Source of the DNA: Trileptium ribeirensis
Lineage: Eukaryota > Nematoda > Enoplea > Enoplida > Thoracostomopsidae
Direction: 5' to 3'
Assembly: GCA_030248225.1 (NCBI GenBank)
Contig: JASANE010011842.1
Span: forward strand, 62,001 to 126,000
Length of the DNA: 64,000 bases
Part shown: positions 12,043 through 23,194 of the stretch, piece by piece
Layout of the letters: each line of letters starts with the position of its first letter
How positions within the stretch are numbered: position 1 is the first letter of the stretch
Program-made: the position numbers and the translations under genes
Notes under the pieces: generated by a model
Database searches by the model: none
Told to the model about the DNA's origin: nothing
What the model saw: the letters and a program-made list of their open reading frames with translations, nothing else

Positions 12043-12640
12043 CTACTAGATTCTAGTATCGAGTAAAGACAAAACATTACCATTTCATTAAATGAAAATT
12101 AAATGCAACGTTTATATAATAAAAATTAGAATTTTGTATAATAAAAATTAAGGACATTTTATGCTTCTAAATAAAGTTGCAATTACGCTTTCTGATTATC
12201 GGTTGCTGAGCAACCGTGCCAGTCTGGTGCCTTCATTGCCTACTAAAACATAAAATTCTGTTTGATTCATTCATTTAATCCATTGTTATTGCCATAGTGG
12301 TTACATTTTTTGATATAGTTATTTATTATAGGCTGATAGAATTACAATGCAAAACAAATGCAAATTATATTGTTATCCTATGGTACTGGTACATAAATTG
12401 TTTTGGGCGGGTCCCTATGGGGCATGGGGGACTTTAGCAAATGGCCAAATTTCCAAAGTTTTGGTCAAAATTTGTCGAGGTGTAGCTACGTGACCACTCA
12501 AGCGATTCGAACGAAATTTGGTGAATGGATAGAGCTACTGGGGTTACCTGCAGGGTGTCACCAGATTTGATTTAGGACCCCTGGATCAATTGGTATTTGA
12601 GGCCAAATTTGGGCCCGACGCCATATATAGTCATCTGTGA

Positions 12641-13919
12641 CATTTTTCGCACCTGATCCGCCATGGTCCGTGACACTATTGTCAGTATCGGTTGTATTGC
12701 ATAATTGTACGTTCGGGCTAATGGCTAACCGAGAGTGAATCGGTATAGCGTAATAGCGTCCTGAAAGTTGCAAGAAGCGAGGCAGCACCAGCAAGAGAAG
12801 CCAGGGTTCCGGAAGTGCGCGGGACAAGAGCAACAGTTGCTTGAATCTTTGCATGTTGGGGCAAAAACAACATTAGCCGGAAGCCCATTCCACGTATCAC
12901 CAACCCGATAAGAGAAGCAAAATCGAGCACAGTTGAGTCATGGATGTATGTGTGAACGCAATTTGAGTGGATGACCACGTAAGTTACTCTCATTCGGTAT
13001 GAAAAATCGTGACATAGGTAAGTCGACAAGGCAATGATCCATACGATATACCATAATCAGATCAGCTCTTAAACGACGGACCCCCAAAGTTTGAAGTTGG
13101 AGATGTTGCAAACGTTGTTCATACGGCAAGTGACTAATATTGGCGACTAATTTGTTGGCGCGACGTTGTACGTCCTCCAGTAGCTTAATGTCACGACAAA
13201 GATGAGGAGACCATGATGTTGAAGCATACTCCAGACGCGGTCTTATAAGCGTTTTGTAGATTGGCAAAAATATATGACGAGATCGACATGCAAAATTGCG
13301 CATAAAATTGCGCTTAAAGGCCATAATCACTCTATTGCATTTTTGTACAACTTCACTACAGTGCTTAGAAGATTTCAAATTGTCACTAATCCACACTCCA
13401 AGGTCGAGTTCATTTGACTTGTTTGGAATAGCAACGCCGTTTAAGTAATAGGTTTGGCGGAGATTGGAGAGTCCAAAGTGCACACACGACCATTTGGTAG
13501 CATTAAAGTTACGCGATTCGATGGACCACTCTTCTACACCAGATAGATCATTACGAATGGCTTGTATATCTAACTCGGACCAGTTTTTAGAAAGGCGACG
13601 ACACAGCTTAGTGTCGTCAGCGAACATATAAAGTTTAGACGACACGAAATTGTCCATATCGTTGATATAGTATAAGAATAAAATAGGGCCTAGGACGGAT
13701 CCTTGAGGGACTCCACTTGAGACAGTGGTGGAACGGCTCTTGCATCCATTAATACAGACGAATTGTTTTCTGCCGATCAAAAAAGGAGCTAACCACGAGA
13801 GCAAAGGATCGCCAACGCCATACATTTCAAGTTTTCTTAATAACCTACGGTGGGGGACACAATCGAAGGCCATCTGCAGGTCCAAGTAGATTACCTCAAC
13901 AGTATCTCTCCTAACCATT
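12641..13919 (-). mobile_element. LINE D, 5'-truncated CR1-like insertion in family B
   Basis: The related sequence at 50461-50480 is an empty site reading TGACATTACCAC. Here the same sequence is split, with TGACATT at 12638-12644 and CATTACCAC at 13916-13924. That defines an insertion of about 1275 bp and a 4-bp repeat CATT at its borders. The insert codes on the minus strand for a CR1-like reverse transcriptase. The 5' end is lost upstream of reverse-transcriptase motif A. Confidence 0.85.
12720..13915 (-). pseudogene. LINE D ORF2 remnant: reverse transcriptase
   Basis: The minus-strand frame contains YLDLQMAFDCVPH (motif A), SGVPQGSVLGPILF, the active-site MFADDTKLCRRL, LIRPRLEYASTSWSPH and VQRRANKLV. 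After about 325 codons a frameshift near 12930 moves the C-terminal part (FSYRVGDTWNGLPANVV) into another frame. Fingers and endonuclease are absent because of 5' truncation. It is related to but distinct from LINEs A, B and E. Confidence 0.9.
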
Positions 13920-14589
13920 ACCACGCCTAACGGTATATTAATATATTTGGGCTCAAAATAAGTTCATATGGGTTTTCATGGGTGCTGTTTTCAAATATTT
14001 ACTGTATTTTAACGTATCTCTTCGTATAGAGGTAATTATATCAATGGGTGAGACAAGGCGAGTGTGCGAAAGGGACGAGTGTCTGTATCAAATTCTGTTT
14101 TTGTTTTCTGTGCTACTGTACTTTGTTAAGATTCTTATATACATAGATTACATGCATATGTTGTTCACGATTCGTAATCAGTTCTGAGATATAGCTAACC
14201 CTCTTAGGGGCCGTATTAGATATCAGTTTAGCTGCATCTATGCATTATTGAACAGCAGATTACTAAATATTCTTTTACACCTTTGTTTCGTGACAGGAAT
14301 ATATTTTTTAATGAGTTGTTCCATTATATGTTAACGTTACAGTTTCTCATTTCTCGGAATTCATACACTTGGCATATCGCCAAGACTATAGTGTAATAGC
14401 AAAATAGGCAAGGTGTAAGTCCTAACCTTTTACATTTGCTTCTAGTTCCTGATATTTTGAAACGAATTTCTCAACCGATTCGACTAATATTCGTAACAAA
14501 AATACTTGCTATTTACAAGGCCATATACGGGGTACCTTGGCAACGTCTGCTGCAGAATTCTGTTGTAAATAGCGATTTAGGTCTATTAC

Positions 14590-14800
14590 TTGTGTGAGCA
14601 GTTATTTAAACGTTTTCGAGTTCAGAGCTGTAACGAGATTTTTGTTAATATGGTTAGGTAAGTTGTTACAAGCGTATGCAATACTAGCGGGGAATGTTCG
14701 GCTCAAAGCGTACGTAGTTATACTTCTAAAATTGTTGTACAATGCGTAAGGTAGCAGAATATTGCGGGCGAATACGCGCCAAGTATCTGAACACATTCAA
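14590..14800 (-). pseudogene. LINE ORF2 C-terminal fragment
   Basis: A short minus-strand frame reads FRSITTYALSRTFPASIAY, then ACNNLPNHI and a lysine-rich end with LNSKTFKR. That pattern (SYALR, FP.RIA.AWN.LP, S...FK..L) is typical of the last 60 residues of CR1-group LINE ORF2. No catalytic part is present. It may be a separate old insertion. The similarity is short, so certainty is moderate. Confidence 0.5.
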
Positions 14801-15365
14801 TTGTGTTGTATGTATCACGTCTCGTTTCTTCGTGATCGTTCCAGATGTAGAGAATAGTGATGCGAACGATTCAACGTAGTGCAACACCTACGTGGCACTG
14901 GTACGTGGACGTACGCCTGCACATGATGTAACATTTCACATGTCTTGTTTGCATTCTTTGTATATATCGTTTTCTTTTCTTAGTAAAACGCTTCAGCCTT
15001 GAGTTGCCATGATCATCCCATATTGGTAAACCCTAGTGTTTCTTACATTCAGCGCTTTCATTCGATGTATATATTCTTTTCTTGTTTGTTTATGAACGTC
15101 CGGATCAGTGTTTTTTATCTGCTGCAAGTGGTTTGATCACAGGATGCCAATATTTCTTCCATTTTATCGAGTGGTGCCCTGAACATTCCGGTCGATTCCC
15201 TGTTTTCCTGCGGGCCACTGTCAACTTCGGTTCAAGTCATTTTGTTTGGGCGGACCGAGTTGGCAATATACGTGGGCCAAAAAACTCTGATCCGTGGTTC
15301 GACATTACGCGTGCTAAGGAAATTCCCACCCGTGGGCCGCAATTCGTTCAATTACAGCAACACGA

Positions 15366-16140
15366 TGGAATCTGAACTCGTTGCCTCACAGTGGTGAAAC
15401 TACCTCCATTCTGGCCCGCCGGTCCCGAACCCTGCTTTGCCCAATTGGAAGCCCAATTCGCGACACGGGGATCATTTCGCAACAGACGAACTGCAACTAC
15501 GCCATCGAGTCCCTCACCCCTGAGCGTGCAACCGAAGTCCGGGATCTCCTAATCAAGCTGCCTACGGATGAACCGTACGATGTCCTCCGCATACAACAGG
15601 TCCAACGTCTCTCTGTATCGGAACAAAACTGGATGCAGTAACTCCTAATAGCGGAAGAGTTGGGCGATTGCAAGCCAAGCCAGTTGCTTCGCCACATGCG
15701 CCAACTGGGGGCCAATCATTCCACGGTCGACGTTTTAATCATTGTCAGCTGTTCATGGAGAGTCTGCAGACACAGATCTAGGTTTTGGTCTCCGAATTTC
15801 AAAGTTCAACACTTGAAGCTGCAGCTGCCCTGGCTGATAAAATCATGGAAGTCGTGGTGGTGACGGTGTCAAGCATCAGTCTAGCTAACAACAACACTCC
15901 TTCCGACATCAAAGCATTGCGGTCAGAGGTCCAACAGCTGCGGAAGCTCGTGCGGTCGCTCACCGTCTAACAGCATAACCGACGGAGACGAACAAATGCA
16001 AGACCATGCCACTTTAACGAACCTATTGTACGCAAACGAAGTCAGTCCATGGACCGCTACGATAGCAAATGCTGGTATCACGCGAAGTTCGTGGCCGAAA
16101 CAACGAAATACGTACCATTACGTACCATTCGACCCCCCGC
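15366..16140 (+). pseudogene. Gypsy gag pseudogene
   Basis: Translation in shifting frames gives [20 protein letters not shown], then ATRG, then (next frame) [19 protein letters not shown], a stop, then AEELGDCKPSQLLRHM and LADKIMEVV. It ends with CWYHAKFVAETTK, which corresponds to the CWYHAKFG zinc-knuckle start of CsRn1-type Gag. The later knuckle cysteines are replaced (TKYVPLR where C is expected). Gag packages element RNA. At least three frameshifts or stops show it is dead. CsRn1 assignment rests on the FWP..PE.WFAQ.EAQF and CWYHAKFG signatures. Confidence 0.82.
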
Positions 16141-16149
16141 ATGGTACGG

Positions 16150-17556
16150 TTCGGTGATCGTGAGATATTTTCGATTCGTTTGATTGTTGAGCGTCCATGC
16201 GAGAGGGAAGCACAGCCTTGCCTGGGAGCAAGGCGAACAGGGATGAAACAAAATAACCATTTGATTACAATGGGAGCACATTTGCGGAGTCGAGCCGACG
16301 TTTAAACGATGACAGCGAAGGCGCATTAACCACGGACATGGGGAGGGAATTCCACTGACGCACAGGCCTTTGAGTGAAGAAATGTTTCCTCACATCCAAC
16401 TGGGGTATGTCCAACGTGTCAAGCTTGAAATTGTGACCACGAGTGACAGCGTAACAGGCCACGAAGTACTTGGAGAGGTCCAGAGCAATGTTGGAGTGAT
16501 TCATCTTATATATATATATTATGATAACGACGCCTTGACTCAAGCGATTGGATACCAAGATAATTGAGACGGTCTGCATAATCCCAGTGGCGAATTGGGA
16601 TAAGCTTCGTGGCAATGCGCTGAACCATCTCAATTAACAGGATGTCGCGAGTGGGGACACCAAACATTAACTGCATATTCCACGTGTGGGAGGATCAGTG
16701 AACGATAGAGGTGTAGCCAGACGAGCTTGGTCCAGTAGTGCATCGTACGCTTCAAGAGAAAGATGACCCTACGAGCCTTAGCGGCGACGGAGGCACAGTG
16801 GTCGGAGAACTTGAGGTTAGTGTTATTGTTTGAGAACTGTAACAATGACGCACAGATCTTTCTCAGAATCAGTGACGCTCAAAAGGTTGCCCATCAAGGA
16901 GTAGGCAACGAAAGGATTATCCGCACCACAGTGCATAGACCTTGCACTTCAATTCGCTTAGGGCAACACTCCATTCGTGGCGGTAAGATGACAGGCTATC
17001 AAGGTCGAATTGGCTGGAAAGGGTCGAAGTCTGGCTCGGGATTGTATCTAAGAACGCGACGAGACAAACGAAAGTCATCAGCGTATTTGAAAACAGCACA
17101 AGACAAGTAGTCAATATCGTCTATGAATATAAGGAGCAGAAGAGGACCCAGAATGGAACCCTGCGGCACCCCACTTGTCACCGATGACCACTGGGAAGAC
17201 GAACCATTTACGGACACACACTGCCTGCGCCCGGTGTCAAACCAGCGCAGCAAACTACCAGCGATGCCATCATCTCGAGCTTATAAATCAACGCACGGAA
17301 GTTGACCTTGTCAAATGCCTTTTGGAAATCAACGTAGACTACATCTACCCAGTCGTGTTGGTCTACACATTTCATAGCAAAGTTCAGGAATTCCAGCAAT
17401 TGGGTAGTGGTTGAGCGATTTTTCCGGAAACCATGCTGGCTGTCATACAGGAGATTCTGGGTAGTCGCAAATTCAGTCAGTTCGTCCCTCACCATTAACT
17501 GAAGTACCTTGCTGACAGATGCAGTGAGGCTATCAAAACATGCCTTCAACGGTAGC
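16150..17556 (-). pseudogene. LINE E ORF2 remnant inserted in Gypsy element
   Basis: Successive minus-strand frames give LYDSQHGFRKNRSTTTQLLEF, VYVDFQKAFDKVNF (motif A), SGVPQGSILGPLL, the active-site KYADDFRLSRRVL, then LKFSDHCASVAAKARRVIFL, LPHVEYAVNVWCPHS and a C-terminal KHFFTQRPVRQWNSLP. Four or more frameshifts break it. The endonuclease is missing (5' truncation at about 17556). Its antisense position between gag and pol of the Gypsy element means it inserted later. Confidence 0.88.
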
Positions 17557-17969
17557 TCTAGCGGGTCCTTCGATGGTTCTTTGTCATCGCCGTTGCTACT
17601 CAGTGAATCATCGGCACGTACCTCCTCGCCAATTTCGATCTGGTGTCAGACCTCCGTCGATATCGCCGAGGTCTCACATGCCGATCCGTTCAAGGGGCAC
17701 AAGCGCAAATCGATTCATAGAAACTGACTCCTCGTGTCCGACTCTACACCCCAATTCCATTGAATCCTAAAACAATTCACACGAATCACAACTTCATCCG
17801 CTTTCACTTGAAACGGCCGCCACGGCTTCAGCCGTCACATCTAAACGCGAAGTCCCCCGTTTCATAGACGCACACGGCACCGCAATCCCTTCTAGCTAAA
17901 AGTAACAAAAAACGAATTTGATAACACGCTTGAAATCATCATCATCTGACCTTTTTCAATCTGCTACTC

Positions 17970-18590
17970 GTCGCCGCTTCAGATGGTTTCGAAGTCGAAT
18001 GGGTATGGAAGGCTTTGCGGAGACTACCGGGCGCTCGTCAACACAACCGTCACAGATCGCTATCCGATACCATTTTTTCCAAGATCTACCTTGCCCGGGC
18101 TTAATGTCTATCCCTATGGCGAAGATGTGGCCAAAATCATAGTGGTCACCCTCTTCGAATTCGTCAGGATGCCGTTCGTACTCGGCAATATCGCACAGAC
18201 ATTGTAACGATTCATCGACCAGATCGTCCACCGAATTTCTTGCCTACCTCTACGACATCCTTGTTGGTAGTGCAAACAGCGATGACCACTGCAAGCACAT
18301 CGAAACGCTGGACGAACATGGGATGTCCTTTTATCCTTAAAGCGACACTTTAAAGGTAAATCGGTTTAATTCCTTGGTCACTGCGTCGACGCCAACGGGT
18401 TCGAGCGCTTGATTAGAAGTTATAAGCTATCCGAGACTTCGTGGTACCTCAGACATGGCGGGAATTCAATTAATTGCTCGGAATGATCAACTTCTACTAC
18501 CGATTCATCCTACACTGTGCAGACATCACGACGCCGCTCAATGCCCTTGTTCGCGAAAAGTCTACTTTTCGGCGGGCATGGTCAGATATA
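17970..18590 (+). pseudogene. Gypsy reverse-transcriptase remnant
   Basis: The plus-strand translation reads GRLCGDYRALVNTTVTDRYP, FEFVRMPFVLGNIAQTL, a stop in place of Q, RFIDQI, then AYLYDILVGSANSDDH (the YIDD region with D-D changed to YD), GHCVDANGF and MINFYYRFILHCADITTPLN. These are the ordered Ty3/Gypsy motifs from the palm to the connection before RNase H. The second catalytic aspartate motif is altered and there are several frameshifts, so no enzyme can be produced. The segment 17560-17760 may be protease remnant but is not convincing. Confidence 0.88.
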
Positions 18591-18689
18591 CTGCATAGCT
18601 ATTATTTATTTTTAGACCTAACAAGTTTTAAGTGTATTATAATTTAATTCTGCATATATATGCAATTTAAATTTAATTTGAGATATAAA

Positions 18690-19075
18690 ACCGTAGATGA
18701 CCATACAGAAATTATACTGATCAGGACGTTACTAATGCACTGGACGCTGTACGGTTGGTCGCTTGAGTCAGCGTCAAGCATTTAAGACGTATAAGGTTCC
18801 AAGCGGCACTATCCAGAACCGTTTACATAATGTACTAACGGTATGTGGTGGATAGACAGTGTTCTCCGATCATGAAGAACAGGCATTGGTCGACAGTTTT
18901 GGCACGGCTTTCGCGTTACGAATTGCGGCTTCTTGATAAATGTGCTTTTGATGCGGTAGGTCGCGTAGAACAGCGTTTCAAAAACAATTTACCAAGCACG
19001 GAGTGGGCAACTTCATTTCTCAAGCAACATCGCTGCGTTCTCGCTGAGCACTTAAACAACAACAGGTCAGGCTGG
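18690..19075 (+). pseudogene. pogo/jerky-type (CENP-B-like) transposase N-terminal fragment
   Basis: Plus-strand reading gives YTDQDVTNALDAVR, then in another frame SQRQAFKTYKVPSGTIQNRL, then TVFSDHEEQALVDSF, and finally QRFKNNLPSTEWATSFLKQH. This is the order of the pipsqueak-type helix-turn-helix and the CENP-B/Tc5-type DNA-binding domain at the start of pogo-superfamily transposases. The catalytic DDE domain is not present, and frame changes break the protein. Assignment is from motif pattern memory, not alignment. Confidence 0.6.
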
Positions 19076-20319
19076 TAGGCATTTACGCAATCCAGAATGT
19101 ATATATACGATTTGCAATTTATATATATATATACATTAATTTTATATTAGAAATTTATATACTGTTTATTAGCTTAATTAGATTTAGATTTAGATTTATT
19201 GAAAACGGAACTCATGTCAACAACATCAATACAGTGCAATGCAAGCAACTCGTTCAATGTTTTATAGTTTTAAAATGAATAAGAATCAAATTGTTCATGC
19301 ACATGAATGATTAGTATAAAAAACAAATATAAACGACCTGCAATCCTTTTGGACGCTGAAACGAAGACATTGAATTGAAGGAGTTGCTAAGTTAGACAAT
19401 TTAACGTTAAGGTAAATTTTAAAACACAGAAAAATGGTCGATTAAGGGCCAGGTGGCCATCTTACAAATCGACCCCTGATGTAACAAGTTACATCGGTTT
19501 CTTTCAAAAGGTTGTTAAATCTAGTTAGTGATGGTTCATGTACTATATTGGCAGGAAGAGCATTCCACATCCTAGGAAAACGATATAGAAAACTGTCACT
19601 TACAGTCTGTACAATCGTGAAAGGAACTTTGAGCTTAAAATTGTGTGATCGGGGACCCATATAAGTGTCCAGAGTGAAACAATTTGCAAATGGTAAATCG
19701 TTCAATGAATGGAAAATTTTAAAACCCATAGAGAAATCTGCTAAAACTCGTCGATATTCCAAGCTTTCCAAGCCTTGTTCGATTAATCTGTCAGAATAAT
19801 TTAGAGTAGTGAGCCCAGGAATTCGTTGGGTGAAACGTTTTTGGACCGATTCGATAATATCAATGTCCTTGAGTAAGGAGGGCGACCAGACAGGTAGGCC
19901 ATATTCAAGTGATGGCCGAACAAAACATTTGTACATGTTAACTAAAAAATTTCGATCACGACACTTGAAAGTGCGGAATATATTTGAAACCATAAAATGT
20001 CCTTTTTTGGCGATATGGGCACAGTGGTCCGAAAACTTTTGATTAGACGATAGTAAAATGCCAAGATCGTTGATTATAGAGCATGTTTTAATGTGCCTAC
20101 CTCCAAGATGATAATGTACATTATCAAGGTTGCCCCTACCAAAAATAAAAATACTACATTTGTCGAAAGCGATAGTTAATTGCCACTTCTCGGCCCACTC
20201 GAAAACTTTATCGAGATCGGTTTGCAGTTGGTCAGACTTTACTTGTGTATACTCGACAGCTGAAAAAATTTTGGCGTCATCTGCATATAAGGAAATATCA
20301 GAATGTACTACTACGTCAG

Positions 20320-21501
20320 CAGGGAGTAACCGGAATTCCGGTTCCGGTTCCGGCGAAAATCGTGTTCCGGTTGCGGTTCCGGCAAAGGGCAAAAACCATA
20401 CCGGAACCGGAATTCCGGTTTAAAAATTTTGCTTGAAATTTTCCACATTTTTGCTTCATCTCTGATCCAAAAATATGTAATATATATTATACAATGATCA
20501 AGCTCCACAGCCAAGCAAAAGAAAAGATTAACTAAGCAATTTGCCGTGTGAAACGTAAGTAGGACACATAATTTCAGTAGAAATTTTTCATAATACCCTG
20601 CAACAGTTTGTTAACAAATCAAAACCAAGTCGATGCTTATCGCAACTATTTTACACATTCATAAGTCTCCGGATTACGTTCGAATTAAACCAGTCCAACT
20701 GGGTAACAGAGTATGGCTTACATAGAAGTACTTAGCGTATGGTTGGCTACTATAAATTGCGCCAAGCGCCAGCCAGTGCGCTTGTAAACTTTGTAAATCA
20801 GGCGAAATTAAAGTGAAGTAACATTATCTACAACGCAGCCAAAAACTGCTTTCTTGGCAATGAACTGGATTTATTGAAACTGTGCGAGCAGTATAACAGT
20901 TTGTCTCATTTATAGCATTATGATTAGAAAGTTATCATCATTATCATCTAACTGACGAGCACTGTTTGTCCAACGCTTTGTCTCTTACCACTGATCAGAA
21001 AATTATTTTTATGTATTAATTTTTCCTGAATCATATAAACCAATAATTTCAGGTTTCCTACAGAACAACATCTAACAAACGTATGTGTAGTAAAGGGAGG
21101 CGAATAGGGACAGAGCGAAAGCGTTTATTCTTCGCTCTATGCGTTGTAAGCACATTCAATTTGACGCAGTATACGCAAGGGTGTATAGTAGAAGGCATTT
21201 TTTGCTCTGGGTGTCCAATAAAACGACATATTGATCGATAAATAAACATTATTAGCTTCCTCAGTCTCTTTAAAGTTTCAGAACGGAAATAATGTCATGG
21301 CAATATATTAAGTTTAATGTAACAGTTATTTTTAATGCATTTTAAGTCGACTATACCTTAATTTCTTCCTTCATATCTTTTACTAAATATAAATTTCGAA
21401 GACCAGGTTCCGGTTCCGGTTCCGGTTCCGGATCCGGTTTAAATGGACGGTTCCGGTTGCTGGTTCCGGTTCCGGTAAATTTCGGTTCCGGTTATTCCCT
21501 G
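20320..21501 (-). mobile_element. hAT-type non-autonomous transposon, copy 2 (intact, in LINE B)
   Basis: Same family as 4506-5706, opposite orientation. The ends are CAGGGAGTAACCGGAATTCC and GGTTCCGGTTATTCCCTG. The 8-bp target duplication TACGTCAG is perfect (20312-20319 and 21502-21509). Length is 1182 bp. The insertion lies just before the LYADD active site of LINE B, and single-copy removal gives LPDVVVHSDISLYADD in frame. Confidence 0.93.
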
Positions 21502-22012
21502 TACGTCAGGTAAATCATTAATATAAAGCAGAAAGAGCAATGGACCTAGTACACTACCTTGCGGTACACCGCTCAGGACATTACCAATGTATGAAGAAGT
21601 ATGTTGTATGATTACCTTCTGTGTACGATTTTTAAAAAAAGCTGCGATCCAGTTTAACAAACCACCTTGAATTCCGTATCTACTTAACTTATAAAGCAAC
21701 TTTATATGACTGACTGAGTCAAACGCTTTGGCAAAATCAATGTAACAACAATGTATATATTTATGACATGATCACAATTTAAACCAACTGTTGGTGCAGG
21801 ATAAAACATTTGTAACAGTCGATCGTTTTGCTAAAAAACCGTGCTGTTGTTTGCTTAATAAGTTGTTGCTCCTTAAAAAATCGGAAAGCTTACTCACGAT
21901 GATCCGCTCAAGAGCTTTGCAGGCGACAGACGTCAAACTAACAGGTCTGTAATTAACGGGTATGCCGCTGTCGCCCTTTCGTTTATACAACGGTACTACT
22001 CGAGCTTGTAAC

Positions 22013-23194
22013 CAGGGAGTAACCGGAATTCCGGTTCCGGTTCCGGCGAAAATCGTGTTCCGGTTGCGGTTCCGGCAAAGGGCAAAAACCATACCGGAAC
22101 CGGAATTCCGGTTTAAAAATTTTGTTTGAAATTTTTCACATTTTTGCTTCATCTGTGATCCAAACATATGTAATATATATTATACAATGATCAAACTCCA
22201 ATACAACCGAGCCAAAGAAAAGATTAACTAACCAATTTGCCGTGTGAAACGTAAGTAGGGCACATAATTTTAGCAGGAATTTTTCATAATTACCTGCAGG
22301 AGTTTGTTAAATCAAAGCCAGGTCGATGCTTGTAGCAGCTATTTTACACATCCAGAAGTCTGTGGGATACATTTGAATTAAACCGGTCCAACTCGGTAAC
22401 AGAGTGTGGCTTACGCAGAAGTACTTAGCCTATGCTTGGCTAACATAAATTGCGTCAAGCACCAGCCGGTGCGCTTTAAAGTTTGTAAATCAGGTGAAAC
22501 TGAAGTAACGTTATCTGCAACGCAAGCAGAAACTGCTTCCTTGGCAATGAACTGTATTTATTGAAACTGTGCGAGCAGCATCACAGTGTGTCTCATCTAT
22601 AGCATTCTGATTAGAAAGTTATCATCATTATCATCTAACTGACGGGCACTGTTTGTCCAACGCTAGCCTAAACAGTGTCTCTGAACACTGATCAGAAAAT
22701 TACCTTCTATCTATTATTTTATCTTAGAATCATATAAACCAATAATTTTAAGTTTGCTACAGAAGAACTTGCAACAAACGTATGTGTAGTAAAGGGAGGC
22801 GACTGGAGACAGATCGAAAGTGTGTATTCTACGCTCCAAGCTTTGTAAGCACATTCGATTTGACGCAGTATACGCAGTGGTGTATAGTGGAAGGCATTTT
22901 TTGCTCTGAATGTCCAAAAACCGACATATTTGATCGATAAATAAACATTATTAGCTTCATCAGTCTCTTTAAAGTTTCAGAAAGGCAATAATACCATCGC
23001 AATACATTAAGTTTAATGTAAAAGTTATTTTTAATGCATTTTAAATCCACTATACCTTCATTTCTTCCATCATCTGTTTTACTATATATAAATTTCGAAG
23101 ACCAGGTTCCGGTTCCGGATCCGGATCCGGTTTAAATGGACGGTTCCGGTTACTGGTTCCGGTTCCGGTAAATTTCGGTTCCGGTTATTCCCTG
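22013..23194 (-). mobile_element. hAT-type non-autonomous transposon, copy 3 (intact, in LINE B)
   Basis: Same family and orientation as copy 2, also 1182 bp. The perfect 8-bp target duplication is CTTGTAAC (22005-22012 and 23195-23202). Removal restores HWLQARVVPLYKRKGD in LINE B ORF2. Terminal CCGGAA arrays and inner sequence are nearly identical to copies 1 and 2, so transposition was recent. Confidence 0.93.

Larger units (their letters stand above)
12421..14395 (+). mobile_element. Repeat family B, copy 1 (interrupted by LINE D)
   Basis: Bases 12421-12644 and 13916-14395 together match 50260-50895, including GACTTTAGCRAATGGCCAAAT, GCCATATATAGTCATCTG, CTAACGGTATATTAATA and ACTTGGCAT. At the right end is a small hairpin, CTTGGC-ATATC-GCCAAG, about 10 nt before the point where similarity stops. 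A hairpin just before the 3' end is a Helitron-like trait. No coding capacity is seen. The left limit is only where similarity to copy 2 begins. Confidence 0.75.
15366..18590 (+). mobile_element. Decayed Ty3/Gypsy retrotransposon (CsRn1-like), split by LINE E
   Basis: Gag-like coding at 15366-16140 and Gypsy reverse-transcriptase coding at 17970-18590 lie in order on the plus strand. About 1.4 kb of antisense LINE (16150-17556) separates them. The order and similar level of decay indicate one element. TGGTGCCCTGAACA at 15173-15186 could be a primer-binding site remnant just upstream of gag. No LTR pair could be confirmed, and RNase H and integrase are absent, so the 3' half is deleted. Confidence 0.82.

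Noticed and set aside
17560..17760. Gypsy protease between gag and RT
   Set aside because: A weak aspartic-protease impression only; the DTG motif cannot be read in any frame.
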